64,000 nt of DNA from Candidatus Ligilactobacillus avistercoris. GTDB taxonomy: Bacteria > Bacillota > Bacilli > Lactobacillales > Lactobacillaceae. This document shows, one piece after another, positions 48,401 through 56,030 of the stretch. Under the pieces are notes generated by a model. It saw only the letters and a list, made by a program, of their open reading frames with translations, did no database searches and was not told the origin of the DNA. Position numbers and translations under genes: made by a program. Position 1 is the stretch's first letter. Each line of letters starts with the position of its first letter. Where the stretch lies: contig DWXB01000007.1 in NCBI GenBank assembly GCA_019119415.1, positions 1-64,000 of the forward strand. The letters are read 5' to 3'.

Positions 48401-48501
48401 CCGGTAATCAAAAAGAGGTCCTGCCCGCTAAACGCCGTAAAGTCGATCTCTTCGTGGGAATACGGGCCAAAGTTATCAAGAACCAATCGCTCAGGGCGCA
48501 T
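45433..48501 (-). CDS. sbcC: Nuclease subunit SbcC (SMC-like ATPase)
   Basis: The 1022-residue protein forms the SbcCD nuclease that opens hairpins and cleans DNA ends. The order is Walker A GKTGSGKTT near the N-terminus, a long Gln/Ala-rich coiled coil, a zinc hook CPVCGGTTHPH (about residue 500), a second coiled coil, then the signature RTLSGGESF and Walker B FIDEGFGSLD. The ATG at 48501 has GGAGG upstream and overlaps the sbcD end by 11 bases. The high glutamine content of the coils is notable. Confidence 0.95.
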   Translation of the reverse strand: MRPERLVLDNFGPYSHEEIDFTAFSGQDLFLITGKTGSGKTTLFDALVYALYGEVPGERKPKQMMAAFAPDGPMKVHLTFSEKGTQYNISREIHRTKSGNWRVKQSLCYHDQNGVKQTLEKITPIKQFIQELLHLTAVQFTQIVLLPQGEFRRFLLASSDEKGQILQSLFQTEMYAQWSTAINDQYRQERLANQQLQEERERLFAGVPWPKEAPVTGEAEAHLEALVAAGDREVATLQQQYKQANAQATKLAEQLGQEQELTRRFDRLAKLQQQVVADEAVQPVIQRWQKQLQVWEWLLSKQPAVTQLNTLITQEIDTGERVQRLTTEQAAIKRQMEEAIAQAKKLTARQDEMTDRATRLAQLTPQLALYDQAAQADREWQAAKRVQVQAEGQLAEQEAHLKQLTVTQQEIDNQLQSLGNPAARLATAERDYAEAQYLSNQVADARQQENDIAAMQRQIEQLTAQVSAQQEVAQADQQAAKQAHDQFISNQIAALAQQLSPGAPCPVCGGTTHPHPATNAAPVVTQDEADQLQEQAQQAAQQLRGLQEQLAAQQQQVNEARAKVASRWTALQQTVGQQTPAAVVEKVKAKITATQAAKEQARRDQEKSQQLEQRQTALAEQVGMAQRAVDNQRQAVTDAHQRVSAAEVKATTTRQALPQQYPTKQDLQQFLAEEERAVQGYHQAVSDNQECQKTLAQHQAQVVADFQAAVREQHRLEQRRREQMEQLQREASQVVPALSMAEVLALRVNASRVAQVKQRLVAALETHRATRAKLQELQEQLANQKQPDLATTQRRFEDEQARAGQINHALNDAGFQVKRLKETLHQVKTIDKKMTAGAAHLGELEKLAQVMAGTSDNSRVSLEKYVQRHLFQTVLTNANQRLEVLSRGRYQLTLADAEGSYRKDSGLELNVYDDHLGRERSVRTLSGGESFITALALALGLGETVQEQSGGVTMETLFIDEGFGSLDQDALATAIATLRQVEGQHRMIGIISHVTELRATIPAQLRVVSQAGRSHVEVRQVL

Positions 48502-49609
48502 CGTGCATCGCCTCCACTTTACCAAGAACCGCTGCCGCAATTTCCTGCTGAACGGAACTTAACGGCTCACCAGCAACATCTTCATAATAGGCAGTCAAAA
48601 CATCCAGTGGTGCTGTCCGCTGAACTTCCTTTATCTTTCGGGGAGCGGGCGTTACCCCGTTTACCCTGGTCATTTCGATAACCCGGGGGTAAAACTGCCG
48701 CAACTGGTTCATTGCATCCGGAATAATTCCCTTATCCGTCAGCTGGACCGCCACAAACGTTTCCGGATCAAGGTGCGGGTGGTCGGGGCCAACCAGCGCC
48801 GCAAACTTATCCCGCAACACCACCACGTCATGGAGGGGAGTCAGCGGAAGAAATTCCCGCGTTCCTGCGGTGGTATCCACCAGCCAACACCCCTTCTGGT
48901 CGCGGGCTTCACCCACCGAAAACTTAACCGGCGTTCCGCTATACTTGATCTTGGGATGCCGCAGGGCGGTGTGCGTGTGCAGGTGCCCCAGCGCTACGTA
49001 GTCAAAGCATTCCAACTGTGGCAAGCTAACCGGTCCCAGACCACCCACTTCCAAGGGTGTTTCTGATTCGGTCCGCAGACTTCCACTTGCAAAAAAGTGG
49101 GCCACTAACACGTGGTGCTTGGTTGAATCAAAGTTACCCCGCATCCGCGCGATTAACTGACCAACCGCTTCATCCATTGTTTTGACCGGTTGCCCTAAAA
49201 AGTTGCGGGCCGCCTGCAGGCCAAAGAACGGGAGCAGAAAAAACTGCGTATCCCCCAGAGTCACGGGAGTCAGACAGTCATCAAGCGTCGTGCGTAAGAC
49301 AAAGCCCTGATCGGCATACCACGGTGCTCCCGTCGCAAGCCGGGGAGCCGAATCATGGTTTCCACTGACCACCAACAACGGCAGGTGGTCATCCCGGTTT
49401 AACCGGGCAAACATCTGATTACCAAGCTGCACGCTCTTTTCACTTGCAATGCCGCGGTCATAAATATCACCCGCGACGACCACCGCGTCGACGTGGTGCT
49501 GTAGGGCAAGCTGTTCAATTTGGTTAAACGCATCTTCCTGCTCCTCAACAAGCGAGTACCCATGAAGTTGCTTCCCAAGATGCCAATCGGCTGTATGCAG
49601 AAACCGCAC
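48491..49609 (-). CDS. sbcD: Exonuclease subunit SbcD
   Basis: The 372-residue calcineurin-like phosphoesterase has the metal motifs RFLHTADWHLGK, VVAGDIYDRG, VVSGNHD and ALGHLHTH. It is the nuclease partner of SbcC. The start is the GTG at 49609, with GGAGGGG upstream, giving MRFLHTADWH as in other SbcD proteins; the longer frame starting at 49630 is rejected. Confidence 0.95.
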   Translation of the reverse strand: MRFLHTADWHLGKQLHGYSLVEEQEDAFNQIEQLALQHHVDAVVVAGDIYDRGIASEKSVQLGNQMFARLNRDDHLPLLVVSGNHDSAPRLATGAPWYADQGFVLRTTLDDCLTPVTLGDTQFFLLPFFGLQAARNFLGQPVKTMDEAVGQLIARMRGNFDSTKHHVLVAHFFASGSLRTESETPLEVGGLGPVSLPQLECFDYVALGHLHTHTALRHPKIKYSGTPVKFSVGEARDQKGCWLVDTTAGTREFLPLTPLHDVVVLRDKFAALVGPDHPHLDPETFVAVQLTDKGIIPDAMNQLRQFYPRVIEMTRVNGVTPAPRKIKEVQRTAPLDVLTAYYEDVAGEPLSSVQQEIAAAVLGKVEAMHDAP

Positions 49610-49658
49610 TGTCGTCCCCTCCCATCGCAATTAATCATTCATATCGTACCATAAAAAA

Positions 49659-49682
49659 GAAGCCGGCTTACAAGCCGGCTTC
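49659..49682 (-). terminator. Terminator of gpmA
   Basis: An 11-bp perfect stem (GAAGCCGGCTT/AAGCCGGCTTC) with a 2-base centre is followed on the minus strand by a T6 run. Confidence 0.9.
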
Positions 49683-49701
49683 CCGTTCCTTAATCTATGA
49701 A

Positions 49702-50388
49702 TTAAAGCTTTTCCTTGGAAACGATGTTCAGCTTCTTGTCCATTTCGTAAACAATCGGCTGACCCGTAGCAATTTCCAGGTTAATGATGTCTTCGTCAGA
49801 AATTCCTTCGATGTACTTTGTTAAAGCCCGGAGTGAGTTCCCGTGTGCGGCAACGATAACGTTCTTGCCGGCAATCAGGTCCGGAGCAATGTGGTCTTCC
49901 CAGAATGGCATAACACGTTCGAGGGTAACCTTTAAGTTTTCTCCACCAGGAATAATGTGCGGATCAAGGTTAGCGTACCGCCGATCCTGTGCTGCTGACC
50001 GCTCGTCGTTTTCGTCCAAAAGCGGTGGCAGAACATCGTATGACCGCCGCCAAATGTGGACCTGATCAGCACCAAACTTTTCAGCAGCTTCCGCCTTATT
50101 CTGGCCCTGCAGGTCGCCGTAATGACGTTCGTTTAAGCGCCATGACTTCATTTCTGGAACCCAGAGCTGGTCTGATTCTTCCAGGGCGTAGTGCAACGTC
50201 TTGATGGCCCGCGTCAGAACTGACGTGTAGGCCTGGTCAAATTCGATGCCCGCCTTCTTGATCTTCCGGCCGGCTTCCTTGGCCTCTTCAACACCCTTGT
50301 CACTTAACTGAACGTCCGTCCAGCCGGTGAACAGGTTCTTTAAGTTCCATTCACTCTGTCCGTGACGGATAAAGACTAACTTTGCCAT
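49702..50388 (-). CDS. gpmA: 2,3-bisphosphoglycerate-dependent phosphoglycerate mutase
   Basis: The 228-residue glycolytic enzyme has the catalytic [16 protein letters not shown] motif with its phosphohistidine, LNERHYG and the second histidine in [11 protein letters not shown]. The length and sequence are typical of the dPGM family in lactobacilli. It is a single-gene unit ended by a strong hairpin. Confidence 0.96.
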   Translation of the reverse strand: MAKLVFIRHGQSEWNLKNLFTGWTDVQLSDKGVEEAKEAGRKIKKAGIEFDQAYTSVLTRAIKTLHYALEESDQLWVPEMKSWRLNERHYGDLQGQNKAEAAEKFGADQVHIWRRSYDVLPPLLDENDERSAAQDRRYANLDPHIIPGGENLKVTLERVMPFWEDHIAPDLIAGKNVIVAAHGNSLRALTKYIEGISDEDIINLEIATGQPIVYEMDKKLNIVSKEKL

Positions 50389-50467
50389 TAATAATGACCT
50401 CTTTCTTAATGAAATTACGGTTTCATTTTACACTGAAAAAAAACGTTCTTGCAAGTCAATCATTCAA

Positions 50468-51652
50468 TTATTCTTCGTAAGTATCCAATGCCGCCGTCAA
50501 CTGCTTCATGGCCTGCTTAACGTTTGCCGGCGTGGTTGCCAGGTTCATCCGAATAAAACCGTCACCACTTGCGCCAAACCATTTGCCAAAATCAACGGCA
50601 ATTTGTGCCTGCCGAATCATGAAGCGTTCAAGGTTTGCGGGATCCACGGTCGGCCGCATATCAATCCATAGAAGGTATGTTCCCTCAAGTTCACCAACTT
50701 TGACCCGATAATCCGCAAGCTCATCCTTCACGGTTGCATAGTTTTCCCGGATTGTGTTTAACAAGCCGTCAAGCCAATCAGCGCCGTCCTCATACGCTGC
50801 CTGGGCAGCAACCTGGCCAAGAAGGCTTCCCTTACTTGCATGAAGCTGGGCAACGTATGCATCATACCGTTCGCGGAGCTGCGGGTTTGGAATAATCACG
50901 TGGCTGTTCTGCAGTGCCGCCATGTTAAACGTTTTCGATGGCGAGTCCAGCATGATGACGTTGTCCCGGTAAAACCCGTCCTGAACACTCAAAACGGACG
51001 TAAACTTGTCCGCTTCGACCAGTAAATCATGGTGGATTTCATCAGCAATCACAATGACGTTTTGCATCCGGCAAATATCAAGGAGCTGGGCGAGCTCTTC
51101 TTCACTCCACACCCGGCCAACGGGGTTGTGCGGGCTGCACAGTAGGAGGACCTTAACGTTGCGAATATTCATTTCGTGCTGCATCGCAATCGGGTCCATC
51201 GTGTAGTGCATCCCGTTCCGCTGGAGTTCACTCACTACCAGTTGCCGGTTATTCTTTTCAACCACGTCCATGAACGGGTAATATACCGGCTCCATCACCA
51301 TTACGGCGTCACCCGGCATCGTAAGCGTTTGGACGAGGGTACTGATGGACTCGACCACACTTCCCCCAAAGCGGAACCATTCTTGGTGCAGCTCCGTTCC
51401 GTACCGCTCCCGTTGCCAGTTGGCGTACGCCTTAAAGTAACCGTCGTCTGGAATGGAATAGCCGTACGCCCCGTGCTGAATCCGCTGTTCAAGCGCGGAT
51501 GTGGCCGCGGTTGGCACCTTAAATTCGGTATCAGCAACCCACATCGGCAGGAGATCATTGTTCCCGAACTTTTCTGTCATTCCATCCCACTTAACGGCAT
51601 GCGTATTTTTACGGTCAACCGCAAACTGTTCAACAAAATCCTTTGCTTTCAT
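50468..51652 (-). CDS. PatB/MalY-type cystathionine beta-lyase (aminotransferase fold I)
   Basis: The 394-residue PLP enzyme has SPHNPVGRVW, the ADEIHHDLL segment with the cofactor aspartate, and the PLP lysine in DSPSKTFNMA. C-S lyases of this family release ammonia, pyruvate and thiols from cystathionine or cysteine conjugates and contribute to methionine metabolism and flavour. The ATG at 51652 follows AGGTGA; the GTG at 51661 lies within that ribosome binding site. It starts 9 bases after the preceding gene. Confidence 0.9.
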   Translation of the reverse strand: MKAKDFVEQFAVDRKNTHAVKWDGMTEKFGNNDLLPMWVADTEFKVPTAATSALEQRIQHGAYGYSIPDDGYFKAYANWQRERYGTELHQEWFRFGGSVVESISTLVQTLTMPGDAVMVMEPVYYPFMDVVEKNNRQLVVSELQRNGMHYTMDPIAMQHEMNIRNVKVLLLCSPHNPVGRVWSEEELAQLLDICRMQNVIVIADEIHHDLLVEADKFTSVLSVQDGFYRDNVIMLDSPSKTFNMAALQNSHVIIPNPQLRERYDAYVAQLHASKGSLLGQVAAQAAYEDGADWLDGLLNTIRENYATVKDELADYRVKVGELEGTYLLWIDMRPTVDPANLERFMIRQAQIAVDFGKWFGASGDGFIRMNLATTPANVKQAMKQLTAALDTYEE

Positions 51653-51661
51653 TTTATTCAC

Positions 51662-52726
51662 CTAACCTTCGTGACTATTCTGCCGCCGGGCGCGCCGCTG
51701 TTTGTACGCCTCGTGCTTTTTACTAATCGGTTTAACTTCAAGAATGTCGAGAATAAACGTAAAGACGGGAATCCCAACAATTAACCCCCAAATACCAAAG
51801 AGGTGTTCCGCAACAAACAATACCATAAACGTAAAGAAAATTGGTAATTCAGTCTTGCTGGCCATCAGGTGTGGGTTCAGCACGTACGACTCCAGAGCGT
51901 GCACACAGATCAGCATGATGATGATGTAGAAGACGTAGTTAATTCCACCAACTGAAAAACCGATCAAACATAGCGGAATGGCGGAAATAATAACCCCCGC
52001 AACCGGAATCATACTTAAGATGAAAATCATCAGGGACAAACTTAGCAACTGCGGCATCCGCATGATTCCCAGACAAATCGTCGTGATTACCGTATTGCAG
52101 ACCGCAATCATCAGCTGGGCCTCTAAGACGACCCCAAACGTGTTAACAAACTTTGCCCCGAAATAGTAAATATCCCGGAAAATCCAGGAGTAGTACCCGC
52201 CATGAAGGAAACTCTTAGCAAACACCGCCAGTTCGTCCCGCTCAATTGAAAAGAAGAAGCTCAGCAGAAGTGCCATCACGAACATGAAGCCAAACGTCCC
52301 AACGCCTTCAAGGTACTTCATGATCACCCCGAAGCTTCCCTGAATTTGATGGAGAATGCTGGCATTTCCCAAGTAATGGTTAATCATATGAACCAGCTGC
52401 ACCGCTTCGTCCGTTGGGGGATTTTTGTAAAAGTGAATTAGATGCCGGACAAGGTGTTCAACCTGCCGGATAACCTTGGGCAGATAGATCGTAACGGCAA
52501 AGTATAGTCCCGCGATAATTCCCCCATACAGGGCCACCACAATGATTTTATCTGAAATCCGAGCGTACCGCTGAACAAAATTAATTAACCGTGAAATCAT
52601 GTACGTGAAAATGAACGTTAACAAAATAACGTTAATTAACTTATGCGCCATAAATAACCCGGCGACAAGCGCCATTAGGACAACAAACCGCCGCAACCGG
52701 ACGTTCCGGACAAACTTTTCCCACAT
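51662..52726 (-). CDS. AI-2E family transporter (YdgG/TqsA-like)
   Basis: The 354-residue protein has about seven to eight membrane helices and the conserved ALESYVLNPHLMASKTELP segment of the AI-2E superfamily. Members export autoinducer-2 or, in some bacteria, act as sodium or potassium antiporters. The tail is basic (RRARRQN). The ATG at 52726 follows AAAGGAAACGG. It is co-transcribed with the PatB-type gene; that PatB-type enzyme could touch sulfur metabolism linked to AI-2, but this is speculative. Confidence 0.88.
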   Translation of the reverse strand: MWEKFVRNVRLRRFVVLMALVAGLFMAHKLINVILLTFIFTYMISRLINFVQRYARISDKIIVVALYGGIIAGLYFAVTIYLPKVIRQVEHLVRHLIHFYKNPPTDEAVQLVHMINHYLGNASILHQIQGSFGVIMKYLEGVGTFGFMFVMALLLSFFFSIERDELAVFAKSFLHGGYYSWIFRDIYYFGAKFVNTFGVVLEAQLMIAVCNTVITTICLGIMRMPQLLSLSLMIFILSMIPVAGVIISAIPLCLIGFSVGGINYVFYIIIMLICVHALESYVLNPHLMASKTELPIFFTFMVLFVAEHLFGIWGLIVGIPVFTFILDILEVKPISKKHEAYKQRRARRQNSHEG

Positions 52727-52820
52727 AGCCGTTTCCTTTCATCATCGTTTTATTCCTATTCTACAATTTATTAGGCTAAATGTCTGCCGCGATTCCGCTA
52801 AATATTGAGCGGAAAGCTAA

Positions 52821-52864
52821 AACGAAGAGGCTGTGGTTCGTGATATGAACCCAACCTCTTCGTT
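52821..52864 (-). terminator. Terminator-like hairpin downstream of galM
   Basis: A 10-bp stem (AACGAAGAGG/CCTCTTCGTT) has inner CTGTGGTTC/GAACCCA pairing. On the minus strand TTTT follows. It lies between galM and the AI-2E gene. Confidence 0.7.
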
Positions 52865-52914
52865 GTTTTAGTTCTGCGTTCTTCGTCTGGCGGCACCTTA
52901 TTTACCTGACGTGG

Positions 52915-53082
52915 CGGCTATGCACCTTTCTAATTAGGCTTCGCTCGAACCAACTGTGCGCGTCCCCTTAATCGGGCTCCGCTCGAACCACCTACGCGCA
53001 AATAATAAGCCCCTCCTTGACCGGCTACGCCGCTCAGCGTCGCGCCTTAACTATTTGCCCGGTGGTTCGGCTACGCACCTTC
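52915..53082. repeat. GC-rich imperfect repeats between galM and the AI-2E gene
   Basis: The 344-base gap 52727-53070 has no gene. Two 32-base copies (52931-52962 and 52969-53000, period 38) share 25 of 32 bases around GCTCGAACCA. A second pair, CGGCTATGCACCTTTC at 52915-52930 and CGGCTACGCACCTTCC at 53067-53082, shares 14 of 16; the latter overlaps the galM 3' end. It resembles a REP-like cluster. Confidence 0.6.
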
Positions 53083-54117
53083 CTTATAACTAAACTTAAT
53101 CCGATACGTCTTTTTAGCGCCCCGCGGAAGCACAATGTCACCAAAGTTTTCCTGGTTAATGGCATCCGGCAACGTCTGCGCTTCCAGGGCAACCCCTTCA
53201 CCCGGCACTGCTGGCTTTCCGTTGTCCCGCGGATACCGGTTTCCTTCCTGGGAACCCCCCATCGTGTACATAATTAGGGCGTTACGCCCAGAGTCAATCG
53301 TGATTTGCCGACCACTTTCCGTATCCCGTAAAACAGCAACAGGTTGGTTCCCCCTTCCTGGTTCATTCACAACAAACGCATCGTCGAAGCCTTCCTGGTT
53401 GGGCGTCTTCGCGATTGCCTCCTTAATGTTGGTCGGCGTCCGGAAATCACGCGGGGTTCCGGCCACCTCGCGCACCCGCCCGGTCGGCAGATTGTGTTCG
53501 TCCAAGTCAAGGTAGCTCGAACTATTAATCTGCAGCTCATGCGTTTCAAGATCCTGATGGTTACTCAGGTTAAAGTATACGTGGCACGTCGGGTTAAAGA
53601 GGGTATCAACCTTGCCGTTCAGCGCACTGTATGCAATCGTAACCTGGTTATTATTGTTCAGCGTAAAGATAATCGTTGCGAGCATGTTTCCCGGAAAACC
53701 GTCCGTTTCACTACTGATTGTCCGCTGAAAAATGATACTAGCCTCGTTCTTTCGGGTAGTCGTCGTGTAGTTCCAGTTAAGGGTGTTGAAGCCGTGGCCC
53801 CCACCATGAAGCGTATTCCCGTTTTCGTTAGCTGGGAGGGTAACCTCTTTCCCGTTAATCGTGCACCGGGCATGGGCAATCCGGCCAGCAACCCGCCCAA
53901 TCGACTGACAAGTGCACAATCCATTGAGATAGTCAGCAACATTGTCGTAACTCAGCAGCAGATTCTGAGTGTCCCCACCAACCGTTGGAACGGTAAAGCT
54001 GTGCCACGTTGCTCCCAACGTGAGGCACGAAATTCCCACCCCGTTATCGTTGACAGCCGTAATCTTCATAACATCCTCGCCGTTGTAGGTGTCAAACTTG
54101 CACGTACTAATTTTCAT
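53071..54117 (-). CDS. galM: Aldose 1-epimerase (galactose mutarotase)
   Basis: The 348-residue enzyme interconverts alpha and beta anomers of galactose or glucose. Conserved residues lie in NTLHGGGHGFNTLNW (catalytic His region), NPTCHVYFNLS (second His) and the glutamate in PGEGVALEAQ. The ATG at 54117 has GGAGGG upstream; an ATG five codons earlier has none. No gal operon genes are adjacent. A perfect catabolite-response element lies 20 bases upstream. The last codons are part of a local repeat. Confidence 0.93.
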   Translation of the reverse strand: MKISTCKFDTYNGEDVMKITAVNDNGVGISCLTLGATWHSFTVPTVGGDTQNLLLSYDNVADYLNGLCTCQSIGRVAGRIAHARCTINGKEVTLPANENGNTLHGGGHGFNTLNWNYTTTTRKNEASIIFQRTISSETDGFPGNMLATIIFTLNNNNQVTIAYSALNGKVDTLFNPTCHVYFNLSNHQDLETHELQINSSSYLDLDEHNLPTGRVREVAGTPRDFRTPTNIKEAIAKTPNQEGFDDAFVVNEPGRGNQPVAVLRDTESGRQITIDSGRNALIMYTMGGSQEGNRYPRDNGKPAVPGEGVALEAQTLPDAINQENFGDIVLPRGAKKTYRIKFSYKEGA

Positions 54118-54136
54118 GCGGAAACCCTCCAATTAA

Positions 54137-54150
54137 TGTAATCGCTCTCA
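54137..54150 (-). promoter_or_regulatory. Catabolite-response element (cre) of galM
   Basis: TGTAATCGCTCTCA (plus-strand reading) matches the CcpA consensus TGWAANCGNTNWCA at every position. It lies just downstream of a TAAAAT -10-like box, so CcpA would block galM transcription when a preferred sugar is present. Confidence 0.75.
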
Positions 54151-54332
54151 TATTTATTTTACAGCGGCTGCGCGGTGAAATAAAGACTGTAATCAATAAA
54201 ATTAATATTGTTGCGAATAAGGATTAATAAGGACAATTTGGGCTGTTTGTTGTAAATATCATCACACCCGCATGATAAATGCGTTTTAAATAATGATTTA
54301 TTCTGATTTCATTATTATTTCTGGTAAAACAC

Positions 54333-54361
54333 TTGACGACAACATGAAACCGTTTTATGGT
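54333..54361 (+). promoter_or_regulatory. Promoter of the 101-residue orphan gene
   Basis: TTGACG (54333-54338) and TATGGT (54356-54361) are separated by 17 bases. Confidence 0.65.
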
Positions 54362-54396
54362 ATAAGCGTTCACTACTTAATAGGGGGATTTTTTAA

Positions 54397-54702
54397 ATGA
54401 ACGACATTCTTATTGAACAGACCGAAGCACGCGTGGATCACAGTAAGCAGTGGCGCCTGACCGACCGAACGACCAGCCGCTCAATTACCGTGACCTTTGA
54501 CCGTGACCTCGAAACAACGATGAAGGTTCACCGGACGTTCTCGTTTAATCGGTTTGAATCAGAACAGCTTAACCGCCTTTGCCCGCTTGTTTCCGAGCTT
54601 GATGCCAATTACAACCTTAACCTAGACTGTGAAACGGTCGGGGTAGCATTCATGCCGCTTTCAAGCACGCAGGCCAAGCAGGTAATGACCCCAGCTGAAT
54701 AA
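54397..54702 (+). CDS. Uncharacterised 101-residue protein
   Basis: No family was recognised. The protein is soluble and charged, with a beta-like middle (RSITVTFDRDLETTMKVHRTFSF) and a possible helix (FESEQLNRLCPLVSEL). It has no signal peptide or membrane helix. The ATG at 54397 follows AGGGGGATTTTTTAA. A good promoter precedes it and a long hairpin follows, so it is a self-contained, probably well-expressed gene. Confidence 0.65.
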   Translation: MNDILIEQTEARVDHSKQWRLTDRTTSRSITVTFDRDLETTMKVHRTFSFNRFESEQLNRLCPLVSELDANYNLNLDCETVGVAFMPLSSTQAKQVMTPAE

Positions 54703-54747
54703 GTCATCCTAATTACTCCTTGTGAAATAATAAGACGGGGTTAATCA

Positions 54748-54811
54748 AAACGGATGTACCGGATGCAGGAAGCTCCCCAATGCAGCTTTCAGTCATCCAG
54801 TACGCCCGTTT
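54748..54811. terminator. Long hairpin after the orphan gene
   Basis: Arms AAACGG-GTAC-GGATG and CATCC-GTAC-CCGTTT enclose an inner GGAAGCT/AGCTTTC stem. It sits between convergent genes and is one of three long AAACGG/AAACGAG hairpins in the window. Confidence 0.7.
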
Positions 54812-54824
54812 ATTTTGGATACAG

Positions 54825-54854
54825 AGAAGGCAGGTCTATCGGACCCGCCCTTCT
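54825..54854 (-). terminator. Terminator of the deoxyribosyltransferase gene
   Basis: Arms AGAAGGcaGGTC and GACCcgcCCTTCT with a short loop lie 8 bases after the ndt stop. It is paired with the longer hairpin at 54748-54811. Confidence 0.65.
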
Positions 54855-54861
54855 TCTAGTG

Positions 54862-55353
54862 TTAAATTACCGTTCCGTGATACGTTCCACTTACCACGTG
54901 CCGAAAATCAAACGTTGCCAACTCCGACAGCGGAATAATCCGGCTCACCCCGTAAGCAATCATGAGGTTTAACGTCGTTTTCTGATCCTCATCCGGAATT
55001 ACCAGCACGGTCTGCTTGTGGCACGCCCGCAGGTATCCCATCTCAAACGCCATCCCGTCGTCCGGACACTGCGGGGTAAACAGCATAATGCCCAAATCGG
55101 CGCCCATAATCCCCTCAATGTCGGCGGTGTAGGTCCGCGCCTGCCACTCAACTTCCTTCATCACTTCAGGATGCTGGGTAACGTCAATCCCGTTATACGC
55201 AAAATCAAGCGGATAATGTGACAACTCCCGCGAAACGGTCGGATTTTCCTCAATCGCAGCGAGGCCTGCCTTCATGTGTGCCTGCTGCTGTTCATTAAAC
55301 CAACAGCACCCGATGTATGCCCGGACGGGTGCACCCGGTAATTCATTTGCCAA
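54862..55353 (-). CDS. ndt: Nucleoside 2-deoxyribosyltransferase
   Basis: The 163-residue enzyme of lactobacilli moves deoxyribose between purine and pyrimidine bases for salvage. The order of conserved segments matches the Lactobacillus enzyme: YIGCCWFNEQQ near the N-terminus, HYPLDFAYNGIDVTQHPE, GMAFEMGYLRA with the catalytic glutamate, and LVIPDEDQKTTLNLM. The start is a TTG at 55353 with GGAGGATAAATCA upstream. A 16-bp perfect inverted repeat lies 20-65 bases upstream. Confidence 0.93.
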   Translation of the reverse strand: MANELPGAPVRAYIGCCWFNEQQQAHMKAGLAAIEENPTVSRELSHYPLDFAYNGIDVTQHPEVMKEVEWQARTYTADIEGIMGADLGIMLFTPQCPDDGMAFEMGYLRACHKQTVLVIPDEDQKTTLNLMIAYGVSRIIPLSELATFDFRHVVSGTYHGTVI

Positions 55354-55372
55354 TGATTTATCCTCCAGCTAA

Positions 55373-55418
55373 ATTATGTTGTTATTGTACATGAGTGCAT
55401 GAACAATAACAACATAAT
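55373..55418. repeat. 16-bp perfect inverted repeat between ndt and the ywlG-like gene
   Basis: ATTATGTTGTTATTGT (55373-55388) is repeated exactly in inverse at 55403-55418 with a 14-base centre that itself contains ATG-CAT symmetry. There is no T-run, and the arms are A/T-rich. It could be an operator for a dimeric regulator of ndt or an mRNA hairpin. Confidence 0.85.
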
Positions 55419-55436
55419 CGTCTTAATAATTAACTT

Positions 55437-56012
55437 TTATTCCCAAGTATCGACTTTGTTTTGATCAGTAAAGGTGTACCGTGCCCGTTGACCGCCGATC
55501 AACTTTGGCCGGGAATACAGACCGGTGACTGGGGCTGCCCCAACCACGTGGTGCGCCAAGCGAACCGGCACCTGGACAAACCGGACGTGCATTCCAATCG
55601 CCGTTCCACCAATATCAATTCCGCCGTCCGCAACAATGTGTTCCACCTCAACCGGATCGTTCATCCGCTCGTAGGCAGCAACCTGGGTGCCTCCACCAGC
55701 ATGCATCGTTGGGCACACCGACACAATTTCAAACCCGTGGCGGACCGCTACGTCCCGCTCCATTAATAGCGCCCGGTTAATGTGCTCGCACCCCTGAACG
55801 GCCAGGTCAATGTGGCGGGGACACAGGTAGGACATCAACGTTTCATAGACGGTTGCACCCACCGCTAGCGCTGAATCGGTCCCCATCCATTCGCCCCGAA
55901 TCATGCTTGTGCTGCACCCCACGACAAACAGGGAGCCTGCCGGAAGGGTAAACTTCTCATTATTAAAATAATCATCCAACACCTGCTGCAAATCAGTCTG
56001 AACATCCATCAT
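55437..56012 (-). CDS. YwlG/DUF436 (UPF0340) family protein
   Basis: The 191-residue soluble protein has conserved segments VVGCSTSMIRGEWMGT, DLAVQGCEHINRALLMER, CPTMHAGGGTQVAAY and HIVADGGIDIGGTAIGMH, which define the family. The conserved cysteines and histidines suggest metal or cofactor binding, but its function is unknown. The ATG at 56012 follows AGGGGGAGA, 18 bases after the preceding permease gene. Confidence 0.9.
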   Translation of the reverse strand: MMDVQTDLQQVLDDYFNNEKFTLPAGSLFVVGCSTSMIRGEWMGTDSALAVGATVYETLMSYLCPRHIDLAVQGCEHINRALLMERDVAVRHGFEIVSVCPTMHAGGGTQVAAYERMNDPVEVEHIVADGGIDIGGTAIGMHVRFVQVPVRLAHHVVGAAPVTGLYSRPKLIGGQRARYTFTDQNKVDTWE

Positions 56013-56030
56013 GTTCTCCCCCTTTAACTA

